From contig CALTTS010000009.1 in the NCBI GenBank assembly GCA_943912265.1, positions 62,001-126,000 on the forward strand: 64,000 bases of DNA, in the 5' to 3' direction. Each line of letters opens with the position of its first letter. Position 1 is the stretch's first letter. Origin of the DNA: an uncultured Xanthomonas sp. GTDB lineage: Bacteria > Pseudomonadota > Gammaproteobacteria > Xanthomonadales > Xanthomonadaceae. Below are positions 20,236 through 27,735 of this stretch, piece after piece. The position numbers were made by a program, and so were the translations under genes. A model generated the notes under the pieces. It ran no database searches, was not told where the DNA came from, and worked only from the letters and a program-made list of their open reading frames with translations.

Positions 20236-20254
20236 GGAACGGAATCAGCGTTCC
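20236..20254 (+). other. Hairpin GGAACG / CGTTCC in the gap before the aldo/keto reductase
   Basis: Six-base arms with a 7-nt loop in an otherwise featureless 222-bp gap. It could end the alaA-SGNH transcript, but no T-tract follows. Confidence 0.25.
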
Positions 20255-20337
20255 GCCGGCGGCGCCTTTGATTCCGGTCCGGCCGCCTCCATCGTGGAAG
20301 GTCCGCGGCGTGCGTGCCGCCTCACCGGAGATGCCCC

Positions 20338-21255
20338 ATGTCCCGTCCGTCCGCACAGCGTTCCGGCACGTTCCGCCTCGGCGGCGAGCTGCAGATCCAC
20401 CGCCTCGGTTTCGGCGCCATGCGCATCACCGGCGACGGCATCTGGGGCGAACCGGCCGACCGCGCCGAAGCGCTGCGCACCCTGCGCGCCCTGCCGGAAC
20501 TGGGCGTGGACTTCATCGACACCGCCGATTCCTATGGCCCGGACGTGTCCGAGCCGCTGATCCGCGAAGCGCTGCACCCGTATCCGGCCGGCCTGGTGAT
20601 CGCCACCAAGGGCGGCCTGACCCGCACCGGGCCGAACGTGCCGGGCGTGCCGTGGGTGCCGCTGGGCCGGCCCGAATACCTGATCCAGCAGGCCTGCAAG
20701 AGCCTGCGCAAGCTCGGGGTGGAGCGCATCGACCTGTGGCAGCTGCACCGCATCGACCCGAAGGTGCCGCGCGACGAGCAGTTCGGCGCGATCCGGCAGC
20801 TGCTCGACGACGGCGTGATCCGCCTGGCCGGCCTCAGCGAGGTGTCGGTGGAGGACATCGAAGCCGCGTCGAAAGTGTTCCCGGTGGCCAGCGTGCAGAA
20901 CCGCTACAACCTGGTGGACCGCACCAGCGAGGCGGTGCTCGACCATTGCGAAAGGCACGGCATCGGCTTCATCCCGTGGTTCCCGCTGGCCGCCGGCGAG
21001 CTGGCCAGACCCGGCAGCGCGCTCGACCGCATCGCCGCCGCGCATGGCGCCTCGCCGAGCCAGATCGCGCTGGCGTGGACGCTGGCGCGCAGCCCGGTGA
21101 TGCTGCCGATCCCCGGCACCGGCAAGCGCGCGCACCTGGAGCAGAACGTGGCCGCCGCCGACATCGTGCTGAGCCCGGCCGAATTCGCCGAACTGGACGC
21201 CGCCGGCAAGGCCGCGTTCGCGGCGCAGGAACGGCGGTTCATCCCCGCGTCTTAG
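20338..21255 (+). CDS. Aldo/keto reductase
   Basis: A 305-residue NAD(P)H-dependent reductase of the AKR superfamily (TIM barrel). The catalytic tetrad can be seen: Asp and Tyr in FIDTADSYGPD, Lys in VIATKGG and His in LWQLHRID. The cofactor site at the C-terminal side includes LPIPGTGKRAHLEQNV. It resembles the oxidoreductases related to aryl-alcohol dehydrogenase in bacteria; the substrate is unknown. ATG 20338 is preceded by GGAG at 20327-20330 with good spacing. Its TAG stop codon forms the first half of the TAGAAT hexamer that drives the next gene. Confidence 0.9.
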   Translation: MSRPSAQRSGTFRLGGELQIHRLGFGAMRITGDGIWGEPADRAEALRTLRALPELGVDFIDTADSYGPDVSEPLIREALHPYPAGLVIATKGGLTRTGPNVPGVPWVPLGRPEYLIQQACKSLRKLGVERIDLWQLHRIDPKVPRDEQFGAIRQLLDDGVIRLAGLSEVSVEDIEAASKVFPVASVQNRYNLVDRTSEAVLDHCERHGIGFIPWFPLAAGELARPGSALDRIAAAHGASPSQIALAWTLARSPVMLPIPGTGKRAHLEQNVAAADIVLSPAEFAELDAAGKAAFAAQERRFIPAS

Positions 21256-21258
21256 AAT
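21253..21258 (+). promoter_or_regulatory. -10 hexamer TAGAAT of the glutaredoxin gene
   Basis: TAGAAT 42 nt before the glutaredoxin ATG. Its first three bases are the stop codon of the aldo/keto reductase gene. Confidence 0.45.
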
Positions 21259-21300
21259 GGCGCCGTCCCCTCACCCGACACCTTCACCAGCGAGCCCGCC

Positions 21301-22230
21301 ATGTCCCTCGATCCCGCCCTGCGCTCCCGCATCGACGCCCTGCTCCAGGCCAACCGCGTCGTGCTGTTCATGAAAGGCGTGCCGACCATGCCGCAATGCG
21401 GCTTCTCGGCCAAGGCCGTGGGCGCGCTCGACTCGCTCGGCGCCGAGTACGCCCACGTCAACGTGCTGGCCGACCCGGAGATCCGCGAAGGCATCAAGGC
21501 CTACGGCGACTGGCCGACCATCCCGCAGCTGTACGTGGACGGCGAGCTGGTCGGCGGCAGCGACATCATCCTGCAGATGGCCGACTCGGGCGAACTGAGC
21601 GCGCTGCTCGGCCTGGCCGCGCCGGACCGCACCCCGCCGGCCATCGTCATCACCCCCGGCGCGGCCGAAATGCTGCGCGGCGCGCTCGGCGACGCCGGCG
21701 CGGGCGCCGCGCTGGCGCTGTCGATCGACGCCCGGTTCCAGCCGAATTTCCAGATCGTGCCGTTCGAGGCCAACGCCATCGCCGCCGAATCCAACGGCAT
21801 CCGCGTGCAGTTCGACGCGGCCAGCGCGCGTCGCGCCGACGGCGCCACCATCGACTGGATCGACGACATCCGCGGCCGCGGCCTGTCCATCGACCTGCCC
21901 GGCGCGCCCCGGCCGGTGCAGCCGCTGTCGCCGCAGGAAGCCGACCTCAAGGCCGGCGCCGGCGAGGTGCTGCTGGTGGACGTGCGCCCGCCGGAGGAGC
22001 GCGCCATCGCCGCCCTGCCGGTGCCGCACAGGACCTTCGACGGCGCCGGCCGGGCCGAGCTGGAGGCGCTGCCGAAGGACACCGCGCTGGCCTTCGTCTG
22101 CCACCACGGCGGGCGCAGCCAGCAGGCCGCCGAGGAATTCCGCGCGCGCGGCTTCACCCGCGTGTTCAACGTCACCGGCGGCATCGACGCTTGGGCCGCC
22201 GAAGTCGACGCGGCAATCCCGCGCTACTGA
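21301..22230 (+). CDS. Monothiol glutaredoxin fused to a degenerate HesB/IscA-like domain and a rhodanese
   Basis: A 309-residue fusion. Residues 1-105 are a Grx4/GrxD-type monothiol glutaredoxin with the CGFS motif (C33), the WPTIPQLYVDGELVGG glutathione-binding stretch and the GGSDI end. Residues about 112-205 resemble the A-type Fe-S carrier fold (ITPGAAEMLRGAL..., FEANAIAAESNGIRVQFD) but contain no cysteine. Residues about 212-305 are a rhodanese domain with C267 in FVCHHGGRS and the NVTGGIDAWA end. CGFS glutaredoxins carry [2Fe-2S] clusters for delivery. The fusion suggests a joint role in cluster trafficking and sulfur or persulfide chemistry. The start is ATG 21301. Confidence 0.9.
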   Translation: MSLDPALRSRIDALLQANRVVLFMKGVPTMPQCGFSAKAVGALDSLGAEYAHVNVLADPEIREGIKAYGDWPTIPQLYVDGELVGGSDIILQMADSGELSALLGLAAPDRTPPAIVITPGAAEMLRGALGDAGAGAALALSIDARFQPNFQIVPFEANAIAAESNGIRVQFDAASARRADGATIDWIDDIRGRGLSIDLPGAPRPVQPLSPQEADLKAGAGEVLLVDVRPPEERAIAALPVPHRTFDGAGRAELEALPKDTALAFVCHHGGRSQQAAEEFRARGFTRVFNVTGGIDAWAAEVDAAIPRY

Positions 22231-22273
22231 CCGGCTCGCCCGGCCGTCCGGCCGTACGGCCGCCGCCGTCCCC

Positions 22274-22298
22274 GGAACGCCGCCCCGCGCGGCGTTCC
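22274..22298 (+). terminator. Hairpin after the glutaredoxin gene
   Basis: GGAACGCCG (22274-22282) and CGGCGTTCC (22290-22298) pair perfectly over 9 bp, 43 nt past the stop codon. No T-tract. Confidence 0.35.
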
Positions 22299-22493
22299 GC
22301 GTTTCCGCGCGCCGCACGCCCGGCGGCTTCGTCGCCGCGTGGCGAGTCCAGCGGCCATGCGCGCACGGCCGCCATCGATGGCGATGGCTTCCGCACCCGG
22401 CGCGTGCGACCAAAGGCGCTCCCGCGCCAACGGCGTTTCGGGTAACGTCGGCACCACATCCGCAAGCACACTGAAGCCGGGAGGGGCCCAAGC

Positions 22494-23438
22494 ATGCGCG
22501 TCGGAATCGTCGTCGACTCCACCTGCGATCTGCCACAGGACTACATCGAGAACAAGGGCATCGTCCTGCTGCCGATCACCATCCGCATCGGCGAGGCGAT
22601 GCTGGCCGACCACCGCGACCCGGAAGCCACGCTGAGCTTCATCAACTCGCGCGTGGCCGAGAAGGCCGCCGAGGCCGAAACCATCCCGTTCTCCGTCACC
22701 CAGATCCGCGACCTGTTCCTCGGCCGGCTGGTGATCGACTTCGACCAGGTGTTCTGCCTCACCGTCACCAAGACCCGCAGCGCGATCTACGACAACGCCA
22801 CCCAGGCCAGCTTCGCCATCCTCAACGACTACAAGCCGGTGCGCCAGCAGGCCGGGCTGAACTCGCCGTTCGCGCTGCGCGTGATGGACACCCAGTCGCT
22901 GTTCGCCGGGCAGGGCGTGAGCGCGGTGGAAGCCGTGCGCATGCGCGAGCAGGAGGTGCCGCTGACGGCGATGCGCGAGCGCCTGGACGAACTGGCCAGG
23001 AACACCCACGCCTACATGATCCCGCGCGACCTGCACTACCTGCGCTCGCGCGCCCGCGCCAAGGGCGACCGCAGCGTGGGCCTGATGAGCGCGATGCTGG
23101 GCAGCGCGCTGGACATCAAGCCGGTGCTGCACGCCCATCAGGGCCAGACCGAGCCGGTGGCCAAGATCAAGGGCTTCGACCCGGCCGTGCAGAAGCTGCT
23201 CGAACACGTGGGCAAGCGCGTCGCCGCCGGCCTGATGACCCCGACCGTGTGCCTGAGCTACGGCGGCCCGCTCGACGAGATGCGCGGGCTGGCCGGCTAC
23301 GCCGCATTGCGCGAAACTTGCGAGCGCCACAGCGTCGAGGTCTTCGAGAGCGTGATGAGCCTGACCGGCATGGTCAACGTCGGCAAGGGCGCACTGGTGG
23401 TGGGCATCGCCGACCGCGGCCCGGCGTTCTCGGCCTGA
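22494..23438 (+). CDS. DegV family fatty-acid-binding protein
   Basis: A 314-residue DegV/FakB-like protein. The N-terminus MRVGIVVDSTCDLP matches the family signature, in which the Ser/Thr contacts a bound fatty-acid carboxylate. The mid-part FCLTVTKTRSAIYDNA is the typical L(S/T)...S(G/A)xY stretch. The C-terminal half holds GLMSAMLGSALDIKPVL, the second conserved motif. In Firmicutes such proteins present fatty acids to the kinase FakA. No FakA partner is visible here, so the role in this lineage is open. ATG 22494 has a strong ribosome-binding site (GGGAGGGG) 10 nt upstream. Confidence 0.9.
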   Translation: MRVGIVVDSTCDLPQDYIENKGIVLLPITIRIGEAMLADHRDPEATLSFINSRVAEKAAEAETIPFSVTQIRDLFLGRLVIDFDQVFCLTVTKTRSAIYDNATQASFAILNDYKPVRQQAGLNSPFALRVMDTQSLFAGQGVSAVEAVRMREQEVPLTAMRERLDELARNTHAYMIPRDLHYLRSRARAKGDRSVGLMSAMLGSALDIKPVLHAHQGQTEPVAKIKGFDPAVQKLLEHVGKRVAAGLMTPTVCLSYGGPLDEMRGLAGYAALRETCERHSVEVFESVMSLTGMVNVGKGALVVGIADRGPAFSA

Positions 23439-23470
23439 GTGCCCTCTTCTCCTCCCGCAAGGATTCCCCC

Positions 23471-23809
23471 ATGACCGTCAGCTTCCACATCCGCCTGCCC
23501 GACCCGTCCGCCGCCCGCGGCGCGGACCCGGCGCTGAGCTTCAGCGCCAACGGTGCGGATGCCTTCGCCGAGCAGCTGCAGGCCGCCCTGCGCGAGCCGC
23601 GGCTGTTCGAACGCTGGCGCGCCGGCCAGCCCGACCCGGACGCGGTCGACCCCTCGCTCGGCGCCATCGACCCGGACGCGCGCGTGTCCGGCAGCCAGCA
23701 CGATCTGCACATCGACCTGATCGCCACCACCGTGCTGCCCGGCGAACTGCTGCGCCAGCGCCTGCGCCTGCTGGCCGGCAACGCCTGGGAGCTGCGCAAC
23801 GTCAGCTGA
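23471..23809 (+). CDS. Conserved hypothetical protein
   Basis: A 112-residue protein I do not recognise. It begins MTVSFHIRLPDPSAARG, has no signal peptide or membrane segment, and contains an acidic Pro/Asp-rich middle (DPDAVDPSLGAIDPDARVSG). It ends in a hydrophobic stretch (LLRQRLRLLAGNAWELRNVS). It follows the DegV gene by 32 bp on the same strand and is probably co-transcribed. ATG 23471 is preceded by CGCAAGGATTCCCCC, with AAGGA as the ribosome-binding site. Codon use and GC match the neighbours, which supports a real gene. It converges on fghA. Confidence 0.7.
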   Translation: MTVSFHIRLPDPSAARGADPALSFSANGADAFAEQLQAALREPRLFERWRAGQPDPDAVDPSLGAIDPDARVSGSQHDLHIDLIATTVLPGELLRQRLRLLAGNAWELRNVS

Positions 23810-23857
23810 GCGCCGCGGCGCCGTCCCCGACGGGCGCCGCCCGGTGCCGCCGCCCGT

Positions 23858-24700
23858 TCAGGCCTTCAGCGCCGCCGCGTGGTGGGCGATGTGCTCGCCG
23901 ATGAAACTGGCGATGAAGTAGTAGCTGTGGTCGTGCCCGGGCTGCATGCGCAGCAGCAGCGGGTGGCCGGCGGCCTCGGCGGCGGCCTGCAGCAACCACG
24001 GCCGCAGCTGGGTATCGAGGAACTCGTCGGCCTGGCCCTGGTCGATCAGGATCGGCAGCTTTTCCGCTGCGGTGGCGATCAGCTCGACGGCATCCCACGC
24101 CTTCCATGCCTCGCGGTCCGGGCCGAGATAGGCGGCGAACGCCTTCTCGCCCCACGGCACCTGCGAGGGCGCGACGATCGGCGCGAACGCGGACACGCTG
24201 CGGTAGCGTCCCGGATGCTTCAGCGCGATGACCAGCGCGCCGTGCCCGCCCATCGAATGGCCGCTGATCGCGCGCGCCCCGCCGGCCGGGAAATTCGCCT
24301 CCACCCAGGCCGGCAGCTCGTTGGCCACGTAGTCGTGCATGCGGTAGTGCCGCGCCCACGGCAGGGCCTCGGCATCGACGTAGAAACCGGCGCCCTGGCC
24401 GAGGTCGTAACCGTCCGCATCCGGCACCCCGTCGCCGCGCGGGCTGGTGTCCGGCGCGACGAGGATCACGCCGTGCTCGGCCGCGTAACGCTGTGCCCCG
24501 GCCTTGACGATGAAGTTCTGCTCGGTGCAGGTCAGGCCGGAGAGCCAGTACAGCACCGGCAGCCGCGCGCCGCCCTGCGCCTGCGGCGGTAGGTACACGG
24601 CCACGTTCATCGCGCAGCCCAGCGTCGCCGAATCATGCCGGTACACGTCCTGCCAGCCGCCGAAGCAGGCGCGGTGTTCGAGGCGTTCGATCCCCGTCAT
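23858..24700 (-). CDS. fghA (frmB): S-formylglutathione hydrolase
   Basis: A 280-residue esterase D-type serine hydrolase that splits S-formylglutathione into formate and glutathione, the last step of glutathione-dependent formaldehyde oxidation. It has YWLSGLTCTEQNF near the oxyanion hole, the nucleophile elbow GHSMGGHGAL, an Asp in IDQGQADEFLD and the catalytic His in PGHDHSYYFI. The length fits the family (~280). Its ATG overlaps the stop of the upstream small gene by 4 bp (ATGA), which implies translational coupling within the frmR-frmA-DUF3658-fghA operon. Confidence 0.95.
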   Translation of the reverse strand: MTGIERLEHRACFGGWQDVYRHDSATLGCAMNVAVYLPPQAQGGARLPVLYWLSGLTCTEQNFIVKAGAQRYAAEHGVILVAPDTSPRGDGVPDADGYDLGQGAGFYVDAEALPWARHYRMHDYVANELPAWVEANFPAGGARAISGHSMGGHGALVIALKHPGRYRSVSAFAPIVAPSQVPWGEKAFAAYLGPDREAWKAWDAVELIATAAEKLPILIDQGQADEFLDTQLRPWLLQAAAEAAGHPLLLRMQPGHDHSYYFIASFIGEHIAHHAAALKA

Positions 24701-25035
24701 CGGGCATCCTCCCGGGCGGGAAGGCGGATCTCGCAGGTCTTCAAGGCGTCCAGGTCGCCATTGACCTCGATGCGCGCGGCCTGCGCCAAGGCGCGGACGC
24801 GCAGCGCGTAGAGCGCCTCCGGCAAGTCTTCGTATTCGTCCGGCGCGGCGATCATCACTCCGGCGGTGATGAAGCCGGCCTTCTTCCAGCGGCGGTCCAG
24901 CGCGGACAGGATCGCCTGGTCTATCCGCACCAGATCCCGTTCCTGCAGGCGGGCAATCGCCTCCTGCGCGTCCCGTGCCAGTTCCACGTTTTCCAGAGCG
25001 GCCTGCAGCGCTGATGTGTTCGGCATCGACGTCAT
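24697..25035 (-). CDS. DUF3658-like small protein in the formaldehyde operon
   Basis: A 112-residue soluble protein between frmA and fghA. It lies 1 bp after the frmA stop and overlaps fghA by 4 bp, so it is clearly part of the operon. The sequence VRIDQAILSALDRRWKKAG and the C-terminal ARIEVNGDLDALKTCEIRLP resemble, from memory, the DUF3658 domain (ILxxLxxxWxKVA ... GRLEAxGDL...SEVRLP). The family has no established function. No cysteine pair or metal site is visible: the only Cys is near the C-terminus (KTCEIR). ATG 25035 is used; a second in-frame Met lies three codons in. A role in formaldehyde or glutathione adduct handling is inference from position only. Confidence 0.75.
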   Translation of the reverse strand: MTSMPNTSALQAALENVELARDAQEAIARLQERDLVRIDQAILSALDRRWKKAGFITAGVMIAAPDEYEDLPEALYALRVRALAQAARIEVNGDLDALKTCEIRLPAREDAR

Positions 25036-25036
25036 C

Positions 25037-26146
25037 TCAGTAATGCACCACCGAACGGATCGACCTGCCCTCGTGCATCAGCTCGAAGGCGGTGTTGATG
25101 TCGTCCAGCGGCATGGTGTGGGTGACGAACGGCGCCAGCTCGATCTCCCCGGCCATCGCGTCCTCGACCATCCCCGGCAGCTGGCTGCGGCCCTTCACCC
25201 CGCCGAACGCGGTGCCCAACCATTTGCGGCCGGTGACCAGCTGGAACGGACGCGTGCTGATCTCCTGGCCGGCGCCGGCCACGCCGATGATCACCGACTG
25301 TCCCCAGCCGCGGTGCGCGCATTCCAGCGCCGCGCGCATCACCTTGACGTTGCCGATGCACTCGAAGCTGTGGTCCACGCCCCAGCCGGTCATCTCCACG
25401 ATCACCTGCTGGATCGGCGCATCAAAATCCTTCGGATTGACGCAGTCGGTGGCGCCGAACTGGCGCGCCAGTTCGAACTTGGACGGGTTGGTGTCGATGG
25501 CGATGATGCGCCCGGCCTTCGCCTGGCGCGCGCCCTGGATCACCGCCAGGCCAATGCCGCCCAGGCCGAACACCGCCACCGAGTCGCCTTCCTGCACTTT
25601 CGCGGTGTTGTGCACCGCGCCGATCCCGGTGGTCACGCCGCAGCCGAGCAGGCACACGTGCTCGGGGTTGGCCTGCGGGTTGATCTTCGCCAGCGATACC
25701 TCGGCAACGACCGTGTACTCGCTGAAGGTCGAGCAGCCCATGTAGTGGTAGACCGGCTCGCCGTTGTAGGAGAAGCGGCTGGTGCCGTCGGGCATCACGC
25801 CCTTGCCCTGGGTGGCGCGCACCGCCACGCACAGGTTGGTCTTGCCCGACTTGCAGAACAGGCACTGCCCGCACTCGGCGGTGTACAGCGGGATCACGTG
25901 ATCGCCCGGCGCGACCGAGGTCACGCCCTCGCCGACCTCGACCACGATGCCGGCGCCCTCGTGGCCGAGCACGGCCGGGAACAGGCCTTCCGGGTCGTCG
26001 CCGGACAGGGTGAAGGCATCGGTGTGGCACACGCCGGTATGGGTGATCTTCACCAGCACCTCGCCGGCCTTGGGCGGGGCGACGTCGATCTCGACGATCT
26101 TCAGCGGTTCGCCTGCGGCGAAGGCGACGGCGGCACGGGACTTCAT
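25037..26146 (-). CDS. frmA (adhC): S-(hydroxymethyl)glutathione dehydrogenase / class III alcohol dehydrogenase
   Basis: A 369-residue zinc enzyme that oxidises the spontaneous formaldehyde-glutathione adduct to S-formylglutathione with NAD; family members also reduce S-nitrosoglutathione. Catalytic zinc ligands appear in GVCHTD and LGHEGAG. The structural zinc site is CGQCLFCKSGKTNLC. The NAD fold has GLGGIGLAVIQGA and the discriminating Asp in IIAIDTN. The length is typical (~370). ATG 26146 starts at the usual MKSRAAVAF. frmR lies upstream with a 63-bp gap, and the small DUF3658-like gene starts 1 bp downstream. Confidence 0.96.
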   Translation of the reverse strand: MKSRAAVAFAAGEPLKIVEIDVAPPKAGEVLVKITHTGVCHTDAFTLSGDDPEGLFPAVLGHEGAGIVVEVGEGVTSVAPGDHVIPLYTAECGQCLFCKSGKTNLCVAVRATQGKGVMPDGTSRFSYNGEPVYHYMGCSTFSEYTVVAEVSLAKINPQANPEHVCLLGCGVTTGIGAVHNTAKVQEGDSVAVFGLGGIGLAVIQGARQAKAGRIIAIDTNPSKFELARQFGATDCVNPKDFDAPIQQVIVEMTGWGVDHSFECIGNVKVMRAALECAHRGWGQSVIIGVAGAGQEISTRPFQLVTGRKWLGTAFGGVKGRSQLPGMVEDAMAGEIELAPFVTHTMPLDDINTAFELMHEGRSIRSVVHY

Positions 26147-26209
26147 GGCGTTTCTCCGGTCATGGGGTCCGGCCGGGGCCGGAAAGGGGATGGATTCGCT
26201 TCGGGCGGG

Positions 26210-26485
26210 TCATTTCAGATAGGAGCGGATCAGCGTGGCCAGCTCGGCCACGCGTTCGGCGCGGCGGTCATCATCGATGGCGGGTTGGCCGAATTCCTCG
26301 CGGACGTGGGCTTCCATCACTTCGGACATCAGGCCGTTGACCGCACCTCTGATCGCCGCGATCTGCTGCAGCACCGGGCCGCAGTCGACGCCGGATTCCA
26401 GCGCGCGCTCGAGCGCATCGCACTGGCCACGGATGCGCCGCACCCGTGCCAGCACGCGCTTTTTTTCTTCCGGCGAATGCGGCAC
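26210..26485 (-). CDS. frmR: Formaldehyde-responsive repressor FrmR (CsoR/RcnR family)
   Basis: A 91-residue all-helical repressor whose sequence after the start (PHSPEEKKRVLARVRRIRGQ) is nearly that of E. coli FrmR. The conserved Cys is in SGVDCGPVLQQIAAIRG. In FrmR this Cys and the N-terminal Pro2 crosslink with formaldehyde to release DNA; both are present if the start is the GTG at 26485. The GTG start is therefore preferred over longer in-frame starts up to 26554, which would run through the operator and destroy the Pro2 end. A near-perfect family operator lies 16 nt upstream. It should repress its own operon. Confidence 0.93.
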   Translation of the reverse strand: MPHSPEEKKRVLARVRRIRGQCDALERALESGVDCGPVLQQIAAIRGAVNGLMSEVMEAHVREEFGQPAIDDDRRAERVAELATLIRSYLK

Positions 26486-26500
26486 GGCGGCCCCCTGAAA

Positions 26501-26517
26501 ATACTGGGGGGCAGTAT
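26501..26517 (-). promoter_or_regulatory. FrmR operator, G-tract flanked by ATACTG/CAGTAT
   Basis: ATACTG (26501-26506), five Gs, CAGTAT (26512-26517). Read as TACT-G6-C-AGTA it matches the TACT-G6-N-AGTA operator form known for RcnR-type repressors. It sits immediately upstream of the frmR GTG and is where an autorepressor should bind. Confidence 0.75.
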
Positions 26518-26918
26518 AAAGTACTGCACAAAAAAAACCGACCCCTTGCGGCAACCGGGCCGGGTCTTCAACGAAGAATCGGCCCTTGCACGTCTGAAAG
26601 GCCCGAGATCAATGCCCCGGATGCGAAGGCGGTGGCCCCGCGGGGCGATCGAACCCCGTGCCTGCCAGACAGGCATCCAGTGCCTTGCGTTTTTCCGGCC
26701 GCGAGGTGGCGGGACCCTCTGCCCAGAAAATTCCGGGAACTCCAGGGCACGTTCAAGGCCTGTCGCGGACACGGCCGGATGGCGTGGAGCGGAACACGAC
26801 AGGATCGGCCCCCGAAGCCGCGCCCGACCGCCAAACCCGGAGCCATCGGCAGCCCGAACCAAGCCGCGCCGCGAAACGGCATCGGCCTGAACGAATTGTC
26901 GGCCCGCACATTCACCGC
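26518..26918. other. Gene-poor region between frmR and the SDR gene
   Basis: About 400 bp with lower coding character than its surroundings. It contains an A-run (26528-26535), a 12-bp palindrome GCCCCGCGGGGC (26635-26646), an adjacent CGGGG/CCCCG hairpin (26641-26658) with a TTCGA loop on the minus strand, and a TGCCTG/CAGGCA hairpin (26659-26675). No open frame here looks like a gene. It may be a degenerate tRNA-like or insertion scar. Confidence 0.4.
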
Positions 26919-27677
26919 TCAATGTGCGAAGTAATGCCTGCCTCCATCGACAGGCAGCACGGCTCCGGTGATGTAGCGCGCCAGCGGCGATGCGAGAAAA
27001 GCCACCAGCCAGGCCACATCCTCCGGCTCGCCGAAGCATCCCATCGGGATGTTCTTGTCGATGAACGCCTGCCGTGACTGTTCGTCTGGATGCAGCTTGT
27101 TCAATGTCTGCTCGCTGTTTATCCGCCCCGGCGGAATGCAGTTGACGGTAATCCCGTGTTTGGCGACATCGCATGAAAGGCCCTTGGCCCACAAATGCAG
27201 TGCCGCCTTTGCCGGCGTTGCCGCGTTGGAAGCACGCGGCTCCATCGAGCCGCTGATGTTGATGATCCGCCCCCAACCTCGCGCCCGCATGTCCGGCAGC
27301 ACCGCCTCGGTCAGCCGACGTGCGGCGGTGAAGTTGAGCAGGAACGCTTCCTGCCAGACGGTTTCATCATCGGACTTCGACAAGGGCCGCGCGCCTCCGG
27401 CGGCGTTGACGAGGATGTCGACGCCGCCCAGCTCATCCAGTGATTGCCTTGCAATGGAGGCCGCTTCGTCGCGGTTGGTGATGTCGCCCGGCACGACGAC
27501 GGGGGCCACGCCGCCCGCTTGAACGATGGATGAGGCCAGCGTCTGCAATCGTTCGGCCCGCCTTCCGGTCACGGCCAGGCGCACGCCTTCGCTGGCCAGA
27601 ACCCGGGCAACTCCCGCACCGATGCCGGAGCTTGCGCCGGTAACCAGCGCGGTTTTCCCGCGTATGTGCAAATCCAT
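26919..27677 (-). CDS. SDR-family protein lacking the catalytic tyrosine
   Basis: A 252-residue Rossmann-fold protein of the short-chain dehydrogenase family. The cofactor motif TGASSGIGAGVARVL (about 14-28) is intact, NAAGG replaces the usual NNAG, and it ends ITGAVLPVDGGRHYFAH as classical SDRs do. The catalytic region reads NISGSMEPRASNAATPAK. Ser and Lys are present, but the YxxxK tyrosine is absent and the segment is three residues shorter than in FabG. Some bacterial SDRs share this NAA..AK form. Its GC and codon use look lower and less biased than neighbours, suggesting later acquisition. It lies 58 bp after gshA on the same strand. The activity is unknown. Confidence 0.85.
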   Translation of the reverse strand: MDLHIRGKTALVTGASSGIGAGVARVLASEGVRLAVTGRRAERLQTLASSIVQAGGVAPVVVPGDITNRDEAASIARQSLDELGGVDILVNAAGGARPLSKSDDETVWQEAFLLNFTAARRLTEAVLPDMRARGWGRIINISGSMEPRASNAATPAKAALHLWAKGLSCDVAKHGITVNCIPPGRINSEQTLNKLHPDEQSRQAFIDKNIPMGCFGEPEDVAWLVAFLASPLARYITGAVLPVDGGRHYFAH

Positions 27678-27735
27678 GCCGTACTCCCGGCGTGCGTGAG
27701 GAATGCCGCCGATTCGTGCGTGGGCGGCAAAAGAT

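Noticed and set aside
26631..26690. A tRNA gene on the minus strand
   Set aside because: T-arm- and anticodon-like hairpins exist, but there is no acceptor stem, no D arm and no CCA-compatible end.
26446..26934. Plus-strand frame of 162 codons in the frmR-SDR gap
   Set aside because: It crosses the frmR operator and coding region and shows no protein-like pattern.
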